64,000 nt of DNA from contig NC_054083.1 of NCBI RefSeq assembly GCF_017562075.2, positions 30,289,558-30,353,557 of the forward strand. The letters run 5' to 3'. A program made the position numbers and the translations under genes. Origin of the DNA: Anopheles merus (lineage: Eukaryota; Arthropoda; Insecta; Diptera; Culicidae). Shown piece after piece: positions 34,401 through 47,736 of this stretch (the first letter of the stretch is position 1; each line of letters begins with the position of its first letter). The notes beneath the pieces were generated by a model. It searched no databases and was not told the DNA's origin. It saw nothing but the letters and a program-made list of their open reading frames with translations.

Positions 34401-35214
34401 GGGGAACGAAGCCAGACACCATTCGGACAGTGTTCCACATAGCTGCCCGACCGCCCGGGTGACCCCCGCGGGAGCTGCAGCACGGTGTGCTCGCGAGTGC
34501 ATCGGTGTGCATCGGTGTGCGCCACTGCTGGAGAGAGCGCGCACAGTCGCGATGCACCAAACCGCTGCGAACTCTAACCCGGACAATAGCCTCCGGTGCA
34601 CTATCGGCTGAGTGCACTCGCCTAGCGTTCACGCCCCGGGAAAAGTGGAAACAAAAGCGGCAGAGTGTGGGGGAGAGGGGGCGAGAGGACACGGAAACTA
34701 GAAAACATCCCGCAAACCGTCGCTAGAACAGGGATAATGACATCGAGTGGTGTGTGGCGCACGTGTGTGTGTGTTGATGGCGTCACCAATCGTTCTCCAA
34801 ACGGAAAAAAGAGACGGATGGGGGGTGAAAAGGGGGACCCCTTTTCGGCACAACCAACGAACCCGAGGTCAGCTCCGCGGAATGAATGGGGGGCAAAAAA
34901 CGTGGAGAAAGAGAAGAGAACATCGATTGCATGCGCCCGCGTACATAATGTAGTGCAATCCGAATTTCCGTCTAGACTGGGAGACAAACAGAAAAGTGCA
35001 TTGGCCAACAACGAAACGAGACCAGTGCACCAGCAGTTGCTTCTCTGTTCTTTCCATTGCTCGCTCTCGTGCTTGTTCTCCTTTCATTCACTCGAATGTA
35101 TTCGGGTTTGGGGTTTGGTTTGCACAAACACAATCTCTACAGGTTGCCGTTTGCTGCAATGTGCAGCTTCTCGCCATTGCAACCATTCAGCGTCTCGTTT
35201 CTGCACTCTTTCCA

Positions 35215-35222
<8 letters not shown>
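31459..35222 (+). other. Intronic DNA, no gene supported
   Basis: Includes a 9-bp-stem hairpin at 33043-33066 (AAAGGGAAT / ATTCCCTTT) and a GC-rich rise from about 34430. No supportable exon, RNA gene or element ends. Confidence 0.4.

Positions 35223-35253
<31 letters not shown>
35223..35253 (+). repeat. (CT)n microsatellite, about 15 units
   Basis: A CT run preceded by an imperfect CT-rich lead. The orientation is the same as in the other CT arrays. Confidence 0.95.
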
Positions 35254-35255
<2 letters not shown>

Positions 35256-38200
35256 TTTGCACATATTCTCTCACTCATATAATACAACGTTTTGTTGCAT
35301 GTCGTGCTTCCGTCGGGTGGACAAGTGGTTCGGAGCAAAATAAAAGGGAAACAGAATCGGAGCAAAGGCCCAGACCGAAACCAGACAGTTAGTTCCAGGG
35401 GACTTCCTCGCTTCTGTCGAGAGGAGAAGAACCAACAGCAAGGAGAGGGCAACAAAAATCAACGGCACGGCAACGACCGTTTATGCATCGGAGACAGCCA
35501 ACTGTGCGAAGTGCAGTTGCATCGTCGGGCGATTGCAGCGCCGCTACGCTCCGTAAGACCATCATCGCCCGCGCGCTCCACGGACTCTCGGCGTGGAGAC
35601 TTTCGGCGAACGTGAGTGAGTTAATTCAACCTTCCCGTTCAATGGCAATGTTTTTGCCAACGCCACGATGCAAACTTTCCCCCTTTACGCTCCGCACCGC
35701 CGCTGTGTGCGTGAACCGTCTCGTCATCGTCCATCGACAGGCCAAATTGTGTCGAGTTGTGGCCAAATTGTGCAATAAATTCTCATTCAAATCCACTCAG
35801 CCACCCCCAGTTTTATTTTTGCTCGTTCGGCAACCCGAATAGTTTGAGCTGCTGCTGGGGTTCAATAATCTCATACTCGTTTTGGACGGACGGACAGTAC
35901 CGGAGTCTTGCGAACGGCCAGTCGTATCGCATAATCTCCCCTTTATAGCCAATTATTGACCTCAGTCTTATCTTTACGACAAGCGAGCGAAAGATGCTAT
36001 CGGCAAAAGATGGAATGAAAGTCTGTCTGCCATTTACCTTACGCACCTTGGGAGAGTCTGCGGTGGAAAATTTCATCAATATTACCCCCTTCAAAAAAAA
36101 TTTGTAGATGATGAAAGAGATTTTAAGGAAGGCAATAATGATAAAAGGGAAATATTGGCCCGCTATGAGAAGGTAGTAATGAAATGAGATTTTAAAAGGA
36201 ACGTGTAATTCACAATCTTGTCCGGCACTGCTTTAGGTGAGTGCAGTGCAGTTGAGTACGGTTGCATAGCTGGCACGATGGCGAATCGTAGCCATAAACT
36301 GGGCAATTTGTGCTGTAAGCATTCACAGGCAGGTTAAAAAGAGTTGCTGTGCATGATCTTTATGATGGATAAGCTTATTTGATGGTTTCACATTAGCAAC
36401 TTTTTTTAAGCTTCACAATGAATATTATTTTTATGATTGAATGAAACTTCATTAGCTGGTCATTTTATGTCATAAAGTCATCGGTTTTTTAATACAGTGG
36501 TTGTGTGACAAAGTGGCTGTAAAAACATAAAATTTAATCTTCCATTATTGAATTTAAATTTATCTGAGTTAGTGCACTTCGAGGAGGTAACTTATGCTTA
36601 GAATGTTATATAATCGGTGGAATGTTATACGGACATATATTTGGCTAAAATAGCCCAAACCTTTGTTAGGGAATCTCTCCGCTTATTAAGAAACAATTTA
36701 TATACAAAATCATTTGATGGAGGTTTTATCCAAACATTTTGAATGTTTTCAATTCTGATTTCAATCTCATTTATTACTTACATCATATTACTAAAACTTC
36801 ATGTCATCGACAAGCATATGGGGCTGTTGCAAAATTCCATAGACAAATGAAATCTGCATTGACAGCAACAGATTCTTTCATTCATTGGTCGATAAATCTG
36901 CTTCTTACATAGTATGTCATAAGTGAAACGTATAGAACATACTTACAAGCAACATCAGATTAAATGCTTTCAATAGTTCAGTAAATTTCACAGAAACCAT
37001 AGATCAATCAACCAGTCAATGAGATTGTGTGAGATTTAATGTATTAAAAAAGAGCATTTGAACTCAGCTCAGAAAGCAACACATTTTATTGTTGTAGGAA
37101 CCATTCCAGGTGATTTTAAGTTTGAATTTGTAATTGATCATCACCAATTAATACCAACCCAATCAAGGTTTCAATAACTAACCGGTGTATGGTTATACTA
37201 AATACAGTCTGTTCCCTAGTTACGTGGTTTTCGACACACGCGGTTTTCTAAATTTGACAGTTTACCTGTCAAATCAGTACTATTTCTTACGGGGATTGTG
37301 CTATTTAAGCAAAAATGCTGTTCTCCCAAAATGTTGAAGCCACTTAAAAGCCAGAAATATCCCAATTTTCTTGAATAAATGGTAAAGTGTATAACAGTAC
37401 TACATTTAATCAAAAATGCCCATTTATCAGACGTATTTCAGCTAAGCGAATATTCGAGCAAACTGTTCTTCACTTTTGCTTCAATCCGCCTATTGAACCC
37501 TTATCTCCCTGCTCCTTTACTATCGGAGGTACGATCTATTCTACATTTCCTCGTTTAATTCGTAACGCTTCCAAAATACCAATGAACAACCACAATAAAA
37601 TCAATCGGAGTCTAAACACCACACAGCCAATTCGTGAAATCAAGCAAAGGCAAACATTAAACAATCATATCTGATTAACACAACATCAGATCAAAAGTTT
37701 GAGGTTGATTTACCAAATTCTTACAATGATTATTTCAAATCGTTTATGATCTTTGAAGTAAAACACACCAGTTCAATTTCGTAGAATTCTAGAATAAAAC
37801 ATCACCATTTAAATCACCTAAACAAGCCATAATTCATTCAACAAATGCCAACGGACCGTTCGCTACGGCAAATTAGAAATGAGTAACGCACATGTTTTTC
37901 GCCCAAACTGCTAAAACATAAATAAGAAACGGACGCTTTAAATTCCTCAAACTTTACCTGGAAAATGGCCAAAAGCCCCATTAGCCCCAAGCGCCTGTAA
38001 TTAGTATTGCAAACTTCACACCGCGATCGATCCCCAGCGACTGGAAGTCGTGATTTTGTGTGCCTCTTCTCGTATCCCTGAAACAACCCTTCCTCACCTC
38101 TCCAACATAAATGCCATTTTTGGGCATGAAAGTGCCCGTTGAAAGTGCGCCAAATGGTGCAGGGTGCACCCGTGCCCGTGCGTAATCCATTTCCAGCCTT

Positions 38201-38521
38201 GCAAACTAATTTATGCACCGGCCTGTCGTTTGTGTGCAGTTGGGAGGGGAAGAAACAAAAAAGAAAACCCCGAAAGAACCAAATCCATTTCCACTGGCCG
38301 CGTAAGGGCCCTATCAGCGTCAAGACGCGTCCATGATGCGTCGGCAAAGCGAAGCAACAGAGGCAAAGAAAACCCTCCCTGGAGCTTGGCGAGTCTAGAC
38401 AGCGCCGCCTGTCAAATAGGGACAGTTGGTGCAATTGGTGCTCATCAATAATTGGCATGAATAATTTTTGCATTTACCACTGGGCGCTTCTCTAAATGGC
38501 AAAAAGGGGGAACAAGCAACA
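35254..38521 (+). other. Intronic DNA with a possible cryptic first exon
   Basis: GC-rich to about 35640, with a strong donor-like site GCGAAC|GTGAGTGAG at 35612. This could end an alternative leader exon, but no promoter pair was found. It is AT-rich from 36100 to 37980. At 37204 the sequence TACAGTCTGTTCCCTAGTTA looks like one end of a mariner-type MITE, but I could not find its partner end. Confidence 0.35.
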
Positions 38522-38542
38522 ACACACACACACACACACACA
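38522..38542 (+). repeat. (CA)n microsatellite
   Basis: About ten CA units in intronic DNA. This accounts for a Val/Cys-alternating translation on the opposite strand. Confidence 0.9.
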
Positions 38543-39682
38543 AAACTAGTCGATCGACAAGGCAAAAACTTGTATTCCTCCGCACGAAACTGGACTGCCG
38601 CGCTAAGAAGCGAAATGAGTAAATGCTAAGCTGGAACGACAGACAACAAAAAACACCAAGTGCAACTGCGAGTGTAAGTGGACGACAGCAAAAAAAAGCA
38701 ACATGAAACAATTGTGCAATGAAACAGACGCCCTGTGTCGGAGGGCGAGCCGCTCAAAATCCGCCCCATGTCTGGTGTCCGTCTGCGATGCGTTGCGTTT
38801 GACCTCTCCCGCCAAGTTTCCCGCCTGCTAGCCCTCGTATTGGCCGACTTCCGGGGGAGAGGGAAAAAAACACACACAAAACCTTAAACGGGCGAAAACC
38901 TCAGGGTCGGAACTGCACCCGCCAGACAGATAGAAATCAATGCACTTGGGCCCGGGATTGCTCGACCGAAGCGAGGGATCTGTGGGCCCTTGGTCACCTC
39001 TCCCACTTCCTCCCCACGTCGACCCTACAACAAATGGTGCATCTTTGTTGTCGATCTTGCAACGGGGAGCAATTGAAACGGGACAGACTGGGTGCACGTG
39101 AAACGGTGGAGTGATCAACAAACCAGCGCGACGCGGGCCTGCACGGTAGACAACGTGAAACATAATTGCATTAAAACAACGAAACAGCCAGTGGTTGAAC
39201 CGGTCGCCAGCGGTGCAGGGAACGGTGCACCACACAACGCAAGACCAAATAAAAGTAAAAGCACAAAGCACACGGCAAAAAAAAATGCAAGTAAGCAGAG
39301 CTGGAGAATGCAGCTCGAATGCGATCGGATTGGATAGAGATTCGAGCGGGGAGCGCAGAGTGAGTGTGTTCTATCGCGATAAGTCTTGGTGTAAGTAAAA
39401 GAAAATAAATAGTGATACGCGGGCGGGGTTTGAAGGGATGGAACAGAGAGAAAGACAGCGAAAACAAGCAACACTGGAAACGCTTTGGCGACTGACTTGA
39501 GGCGGGGAAGTGTCTGCTAGGCGTTACGATAGTTTACTCCGGTACAGTGCGGTGCAAAAAAAGAAATGATTTTAAGCTGTTTGGTTTGAAATTGTTGAGG
39601 AAAATTCTTCACTTGAAGTTTTATTTCATGTTTTGCTCATTAAGCGATTGACACTTCGATGAATGGTAAACACAAATTATTC
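38543..39682 (+). other. Intronic DNA without recognised features
   Basis: Moderately GC-rich. Overlapping open frames on the - strand (38445-39474) lack any recognised domain and are not called. Confidence 0.4.
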
Positions 39683-39690
39683 ATTTGAAG

Positions 39691-39950
39691 CACTGCTCCA
39701 ACCTTTTTTAGGATTGGGCACCACTTGACTTTGAAAATACATTTGATGTGATCTATTGAGTACATACATCTTATAGACTTATTTAAAAAAAAAATCGTTT
39801 AAATCTTATTCTAGACGTGCTAGCTAAATATTTATTCTTGATTGTAGGAAAATAATAGCACGATATGAATCGTAATAAGCTTTTTTTCCTCTGCTATCGC
39901 CAAGCTGACCACTTCTGTTAACGCTACGGAGCACAGGTTGGACACCACTG
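39691..39950. mobile_element. Decayed hAT-type element
   Basis: The right end, read inward from 39950, is CAGTGGTGTCCAACCTGTGC. The left end at 39691 is CACTGCTCCAACCTTTTTTA, matching with a two-base gap and a few changes. The flanks are ATTTGAAG (39683-39690) and ATTTAAAG (39951-39958), an 8-bp duplication with one difference. Length 260 bp with no open frame. The imperfect ends and duplication suggest it is older than the hAT copies near 19-20 kb. Confidence 0.6.
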
Positions 39951-39958
39951 ATTTAAAG

Positions 39959-42900
39959 GATCCGATTTAGTATGATAGCCTTGAACTTTGACCTTGACCT
40001 GTGTGACAAAGCGCACAGAGCGAAAAGGAAACCTTATTCCATAATCCCTAATATATTTCCACAATCACAGCTGCAGCCACTGTTTAGCCCGCACTGTACC
40101 AGTCCGCCAGTCAAGGCCTCCGAGTGCATGGCCGAGCATAAGCTGTTGCGGCAAGAGACAATGAGAAAAACGAGCGAGATCAGGAACTGGATGCACTCGG
40201 GAAGTTGATGCAACATGTGCATTCGGAAATAGTGTTACAATGTAAAATTCCAACTGCCGCCTGCAGAGCAAAAAAGCAGCCCATCCAAAGCGTTTGCAAT
40301 GGGTTTGCAATGGGCTCCGTCGCTTGGGAGTGGGGCCTGTTCTGTGTTTGCCAATTGTTGCCGCTCACTTTTATCTTTCCTCCCGGCATTGCATTCTTCG
40401 GTGCAGCAAATCCTCGCAGCTCCGCAAGCTCCATTGAGCGGGAAGGATGAAGAGTAATACCACAAAAGTGAAGGGGAAAAGGATTCGTAGAGCAAAGAGA
40501 GCAAGGGAAAGAGAGAAAAACAGGCCTCCAGGGTGCAATTGCAACATTGCACTATTGGGCCAGGGCACAATTTATGCACAGGACTAATGAAGAGCAATAA
40601 CGAGCGTGCAGGCGGTTTGCCGTTGCCTTGCTTTTTGCAAGGACAGCCGGCAAGCATTAGTCCGGAGGCGATACCATGATTTAACGAACATACATACTGT
40701 TTCCGAGGATATTTATGTGTGTTTTACGTTGCGAGCGATATCCAATTTAAATGAGTGTCCTTGGTGCACTTTAATGATGGAACTTATTTTATGGTTGTAA
40801 CACAACTTCAACGCTATTGCCTACTACTGCCTCTTATGATATCTTTACGTTCGTTTTTCAGTTCCGTTTGTTTAAATAAAAGCGTATCAAACAATTTTTT
40901 AAACATTTTTTTACCTAAATATTGTTATATTCTTTTCCATTTAATAAATCTTATCACCCTGACACCGTTGAAACCATTTTTTGTCTCCATTCATGAAGCA
41001 AACTGAATGCTTTACAAGACAATGATACTACCATCATCATCGCCCAACTGGGCAACAGTGCCCAATCTCCTCCGGTGTGTATTTCGATACCGGGTGTCTA
41101 GACGCAAATCAGCATTTTCGCTCCCATGTCTAATTCTTCCCACTGGTTTTTTTCTGTTTTTACTTCTGTTTCCTCTGCATTTCGTTTCGATCGCTTGAGT
41201 CACCGCTCGGCTGCTCGATGCGGGTGGCCTTACGCTTCGTTTGCAATCTTGACCCAAACGAATCCTACGAAACCATCGCATCCCAAGCACCCTTACGAGG
41301 GAGGGTGGATCATGTTCCCAGTGCTTACTTGGGTGGTTTTCCGCCCACCTCCTCCTAGGGAAACTGCCCATGAAACACGGGCACATCGACAGGGTAAATC
41401 GGAATTGACCAACGAACCTTCACCACAGCACAGGTTGGGACACGCTTCCTAAGAAACTGTCTATTGCATGCCCTCAGCGTACAAGGCTCACCTTTCTCGG
41501 GTGAATTTCAATCACAGTCGGCCTTGCCGGTCGGTCGGGGTCTCTGAAAAGCTTCCAAACGAATGCACCGCTCGCGTCATCGATGAACTTTTCCCCGAAA
41601 TCCGCGCTGCGGTTTGTGTTTCTGTCCCCAGACCGGTGCTTTGGGAAAAATGTCCACCCCTTCGAAGGGCATACGGGCCTCGATTGTCCGTCGGTGTTTG
41701 TATGTGTGTGTGTGTGTCTGCAGCTCTGTCGCGTCGAAGTGCTGCACCGGGTTCCATCGGTGCATCGTTGCAAATCGTGCAAGCTATCCGCGACTGCCAG
41801 ACATTGTCTTGTCGTTTTAGTTTGTTGTTATTGTGTTTTGCCTTCGCCGGTGCCTTCGCCTCGCTCGCCTTATGGAAAATATATAGAAACCGAGAACCGC
41901 TACATGCGAGCGAGACGATGTGTTAATATTTCATGAGGTTTTAGCTCGGGGCAATTCTTTGCGCCCGGTTTTTGGTGTCTGGCCGACCACCGTTGCCCGA
42001 ACGGTGCGTTGTACCGATAAGCAAAGTGTGATTAAAAAACTCACGCAAAGCAAAGCTTTAGAGTACAGCCTTTCCCAGAGTTGAGCGAATAATACGTTCC
42101 GGAGACATTTGTGTGATACGAATTTTCACGTAAGTCTAATTTAAACTTTTTCCTCTCAAATATAGATGATAAAGAGTTAGTTTTGACTACATTTAGTACT
42201 TTTATGCAATTAATTTCATATGTAATAAAATTCATGTAGAAAATTCGGTAACATCTATCTGTTAAGTGAATTCAAAATTTTATCAAAAATACAATTTATT
42301 TTGCATTTGACAATTGTTGGAGAAATGTCGGGGAAAGACTATACTGTAGTTATAGGATTTGAAAGGTTAATAATTGTTTGCAGGTTGATGAATTGATACA
42401 TCAAACATATTTTATTTCCAATTAGAGGATCATTCGAAAAACGTTACGAAGGATGAAAATATGGTATACAAGTATTTGTCACATGTAAAATCCTTATTCC
42501 TTTGCAAAGATGAGAAAAAAAAATGAGAAAACAATTGAAACACCGTTTAAAAAAATATAAAATACTGCAAATTGTCAATTTTTTACATAATGTTTGTAAA
42601 GATGCTAAACTGAAGATATCTGTACATTTAAATCTCTACTGATATTAAAATATATATTATTAAGCCTCGAATATTGGTATCGCGCACCGGTCGGGCAGCA
42701 CTCTTTGCCACTTTCTGCAACCGAGTCGCATGACCTCACCGAGCCCTTCGGCGAGGTCAGATAATCGACACGGCCCGAGAACGCCACTCGCCTCTGCCAA
42801 AAGCCAGACACACTCCACCCCACTCCTGCCCACCCTCAGAACCCACCACCTCGTTCCCCACCCATTCTGCAGAAACACAATTTTGAAGTCATCGCCGCGC

Positions 42901-45900
42901 CACCAGCTGGCAGTGGCGGCCGTCTCGTGCGCCCATGCCCCTTTCGGCGGACGCTATTCTTCGCGACTAATTGCATTAAATATCAATTTTCTATCTGTCT
43001 GCACCTTGAGCCAATGTTGTTGTGCATGTCGAGGGGTTTTTTTTGCCCGTTTTTCCTTTCCGGGACGAAACTGGCATATTTCGGCCAAACGAAAGCAGTG
43101 ATTGGATACCGCCGCGCGATGGAGCGGAAGCAACTGTCCTAACGTTTCTGTTTTTTGCCCTCTCCTCTTGGAGCCACTGTAGTCCATCTTCTGTTCAGGC
43201 AAACTGTGGGCAATAAGCTTGAGCAAATCAGCGCTACAAGGAACTGCAACGAATTTAAAGTGGTGTTCCCGGCGATAAAAGTGAATGCCAGAGTTATAAT
43301 GTAATCACATGAAAATTAACGACTGGAAATACTGGAGCGCATCCCTGCTCTGTGCATTAGTGAACACAGGCGGGAAGGAAACGCCATTGCTGTCTCGCAC
43401 TACATCGCTCCGGGACAGATCTGGGTGCAGAGAGTGAGTGCAGCGAGTGATGCAAATTTAACACGGTTACTAACGAAGTGTTTGTGTCAGTGTGGTGTGA
43501 CTGTCTGGAGTGTTTTGATTCCAACAGAAATGCTTCATATTATATAGAACTCAAAAATTAGTGAATTAAAAACACGATATTTTCATTCACATGTTCATTT
43601 CTCGTCATCATCACAGATCTTGGCGGACCACTTCCCCATTCAGCAGTGATTTGTTAGTGAAAATAAGCTTTAACAGTGCAATTTTACGCATCCCATTAGC
43701 CCTTCATTGTCGCCCTTCCATTCGATGTGGCAATGTGATGCATCATTTGACATAATGTACCTACCCATTACGATTGCCCACCACCAGCATCATAAAAAGG
43801 GCTGCGCATGGATATGCAACACACTCTATCGATGGAACGATGTTTTGACTAGCTCCGTCAAAGCTGCCATCGCGTGCAGCATCTAAAAGGCACGACAGCA
43901 CACACTTGTACGAGCGCGAACGTGAATGTCGATCAGTTTACTGCTTGGGTGACGACTGCCCTTGGAGCAGTCCGCCTCCCGTCCTTACGAGACATAACAA
44001 ACCGGCTGCCAGGCAAGGAACGGGGAGGAACAATCCGTCATTCGATGATCATTATGCTGTACCCCATAATGGGCCCGAGCGAGTGTATCGGATGGGTTGT
44101 TATTTTTACACAGCTTCTCTTTTGCATGGCAGGTATCTTTGGTACGCTCGATTCATTCGGAGTGTCTGCTTTCGCCGAAGCTGGACGGTTTATTATGACT
44201 ACGAGCTGGAAAAGACGGCCCCGGTATACTTCTTGAGAAGCGTATTATTCTTGTGAATGAAAGGCATCCCGCTCGTATGAACTTGGTACGAATGCTCCTT
44301 TGTCCAATTATCCTACAAGCACTTGTTTTCGTTTTTCATTGATCGATAAAAAAAAGACAAGCTAGAAAGCTGGAAGGACACCGTCCAGCCAGTTATTATA
44401 TTCGTCCATTGCACCATTGAAACAATCCTCCAAAAGGCAGCCGAAAAACCGAAATCAATTTGTACCGATTGGCACTCTGGAGACGATACTCGATTGCATT
44501 ATCTTAATCCTCTTGTCGGATGTAAGCTCGGATGGTCGTTTAATATTTTGATACCTTCTGGAACAGAAAGCCAGAGCGGAAGAAATGAAATGACGGGAAA
44601 CCTCTTAACGCACACTCTCTTTCGGCAGCGTTTTGACTGGCAGACGACATGCATCAGAAATTTTTGACACGTTCTTAGCGTTCGCCAGAACCATTGCCAA
44701 ACGCCCGATTGATGCAAACCCCGCTCCCCCTTCCTGGGGGCACCGTTCGTCGCCATCTACGTTCACGCGTGACAGCTCCGAGCGCACGGCGATGCTGCGG
44801 CGCGTATCGTGTAATCGTGTTACATTTCAATAATTGACAGTATTTGACAGCCCGTGCTGGGTCGTGCCTTTGGCCAGAAGTTTGCTAGTTGTTGCTTTCG
44901 CTCAAGTGCTTAAGAGGCAAAGGGGAGTTATGTTTCAGCGCTCGGTGTAACGATGATTAAGCTCGACAGCACGATAACATGACGCATTGATCCGATAGTT
45001 GGACCGGGAATGGATCGGGGTGGAAGAAAGAATGGAAGGGGGTGATGGAGTTTTTGTTTTTGTTTTGGGACAAGAGGACAAATTAATGAGGAAATTGAAT
45101 ATTGGAGAATTTGGAGCATCAACTGAACATGATATAAACGTGATATAAAAATTTGTTATTGAAGAAAATTACATAATTCAGATAAAAAAACGAAAATTGA
45201 ACAAAATTACAAAAATTAATACTGAATGTATAAGACCGTAAAATTTGGTTGAAAAAAAATCATTGAAAAATTAAGTAATGAATGAAAAAGTAAACAACTA
45301 TTCATCAAAAGATCAATAAAAAATATGAAAAATTGAGATAAAAATACATCAAAATACTCTATACTTATGAAAAAAAAAACATAATAATTAAAGGAAAAAC
45401 GCTTAAAGAAAACCAATAACGAGTAGTATAAATATCTTCTACAAAATCCAATTGGTTTTCAGCAGCTTGCTTTTGGATAGCGTTAAATGCACAAACTCGA
45501 CTCGAAACCAGACTCATGCACAATTATATCAAGCAAGCAAAAGCGGGGACAGAGGGAAATCATCAAAATTATTTTCTCAAACGTGCAATAACATCTCTCG
45601 TTTCATTTCGACAACTGGCAGACGGACTGTTCGCTACTTCTTCTGCTTCTTATCCTGCCTGCTGCCTTGTTTCGCTCGCCCGTCGTCCTCCGAGTTGATG
45701 AGTCGAAAGTTGAAACAATCATCACGAGAACTGCTCGAGTTTCATTACACTCCAGACATCCCGTCGTCGTTGGACGTTGGACGCTGCATCCCCTGCACCG
45801 TTCGTCTGCGCGCCGCCCCATCGACCGAGACCCGTCAATATTGGTCGCAATCAATTCGGGGTCTGTCTCGAGTTTCACTGCCACGCATCCCAGAGTCAGG

Positions 45901-46614
45901 AAGAAGAGTAAAGAAAGGGCAAACGAACCGCACAACAACAAAAAAAAAAATAAAAACGTGGAAACAAACAATGCACATCGTGTCTCATCGTGCGCCATTG
46001 GTGCGTCGTGTCTGGCGTGTCCGTTTCCTGTCAGGCGGCGCGGCACGGCACTCGGATGCTTGGATGCTGATGCATTTGGTGCGTCGGCCTGTCCTTCCTG
46101 CACTTGGACGTCTGCCGGTCCGAATGACAATAAGAGCGAGCAGAGGGTAAGGGCAAAAAATATGTATCTTCGATTTTATTTGTGCCTTCGATGCAACACC
46201 CAACAAAGGAAGAGTAGGAAGAGAAAGACAGAGAGAACGAGAGGCAAACGAAACCAGTCCCGCTGATAACGAGCGCGTCCTCCTATTTGGGCGAATGTTT
46301 TGGTTTTGCGCCACAATTGGCCATCATGGCTCCCCTTTACCCGTCCGTCCTGTGCAGTAGAGACGAGGAGGGAGAGGGGGTGTGGCGGGGTCGACCTCGT
46401 TTACGAGCGCGACAGTGAGGCGTCGTTGGAATCGAAGGCAACAAAAAAAGTGCATCACAAAGCACATTGCACAAAGTGCATCACGCTGGTCGTCGTCGCC
46501 GTCGCCGCCGCCGTTTTTGCTATCTTATCCGTTCACTGACCTATTGCTGGCTGGCTGGTCGGGGAGACAACACCGTGTCCGAATTGGAGTGCAAGTGGAG
46601 ACACACACTGGTGC
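39959..46614 (+). other. Intronic DNA, no gene supported
   Basis: Composition switches repeatedly: AT-rich at 40800-41000, 42040-42660 and 45120-45460, GC-richer elsewhere. The frame at 45452-46150 (232 codons) is the longest here. It is rich in Ser/Arg/Thr, overlaps a similar-length antisense frame and has no motif, so I do not call it. The sequence GTGAGTG near 43433-43439 and other donor-like sites are too common to support exons. Confidence 0.4.

Positions 46615-46648
<34 letters not shown>
46615..46648 (+). repeat. Compound (CT)n(CA)n microsatellite
   Basis: About nine CT units followed directly by about eight CA units. The CT is again on the + strand. Confidence 0.93.
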
Positions 46649-47311
46649 GATTTGGGTCAACCATGACGGGTGCATCCGAATGCAATCTCCCTCTGAGCGG
46701 CACAAGCCCGTCGGGCGTGCAGTTCCACCCGCTGGGCACACGCTTTTAATGCCACCTCCGGTACACCGATAATCCGACACTGCCCTTGAGGGTAGTGTGA
46801 CCGCGGGCGTGTGTCTGTGTATGTGTGTGTGTGTGTGTGCGAGTGTCCATCGCGCGGTTTCCCGCGTGGTTTATGCGCAAACCGGACGCGATAGAATGTC
46901 TGGACGCGCGCACTTGAACGCACGGCCGACGCCGAACGAGGTCAGCAGTTTCGCCCGGCTGCACACTGGTTGCGTTGGTACCGGGGCCTGGTGCGTTTTG
47001 CAGGGTAGCTGCACTGGTACGCTCGGGTGTTAGGTTTCCGGAATTTCGATGCAGCCCATGAATCATGCAACCCCAGTATCCGATAGTTAGTATGGGCCGG
47101 TCCGGTTACACACCGGATACTGGCGGGATCAAGTTGCCGAACAAATAGGAATATGCGTCTACTAGGAACGAGGGCATCGGGTGGAGATGGGAACGGAGGG
47201 GACAAAATAGTGTTGTCTGGCATTCCATTGCAAGGCATGCGAGTAATAAAGCATATGCAACGGAAGCCCAACATGATTCAACATTTTTCAATGTGAAATT
47301 GGAGGTTAACA
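46649..47311 (+). other. Intronic DNA with hairpin
   Basis: GC-rich, with a GT run at about 46817-46840. A 10-bp inverted repeat lies at 47073-47082 / 47114-47123 (CCAGTATCCG and reverse complement). Within it, TCCGGT-TACAC-ACCGGA at 47101-47117 forms an alternative tight hairpin. No gene is supported. Confidence 0.45.
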
Positions 47312-47736
47312 CATTGCACAATGGGCATTTGCCGGGATGAAATTCAAAAAATCAACTTTGTAATAGCGCAATTCCAAATAATAGGTTTTAATACTAAGGG
47401 TTAAGCTAAGAAAAATACCAAATATGAGCTCTTTATCTTTTCTGGTTTTCTATAAAAAACCTTTCAAAGTCGAGATTTGTTAAAAAAACGCAGAAAATTT
47501 TTCGATTTTTTGGAAAACTTTGAACCTTTGTAACTTTTTCAAATATGAACCGATTTTGATTAGTTAAGACATTTTAAAAAGGATATTTGGTCAGCTTTAA
47601 AAATACATTAAAGATTTTGAGTTAAGTTAATTTTTTTGCAAAAATATACGATAATAACTGAAGAAACTTCCTAAAAAATTTCATCAGTTTAATTTTTGAC
47701 ATGATGCCATTATGAAAGTGGCGTAGAGTGGCGTTG

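Noticed and set aside
4228..37466. ATTCGAGCAAAYTGT present at about 4228, 22982 and 37452
   Set aside because: A 15-base AT-rich match is close to chance in 64 kb; without longer shared flanks I do not call it a repeat family.
37838..38473. 211-codon antisense frame
   Set aside because: No motif; overlapping frames on the + strand; surroundings look intronic.
45452..46150. 232-codon open frame on + strand, with a 175-codon antisense frame
   Set aside because: No recognised domain, compositionally biased (Ser/Arg/Thr), a similar-length overlapping frame on the other strand, and no convincing splice or promoter context.
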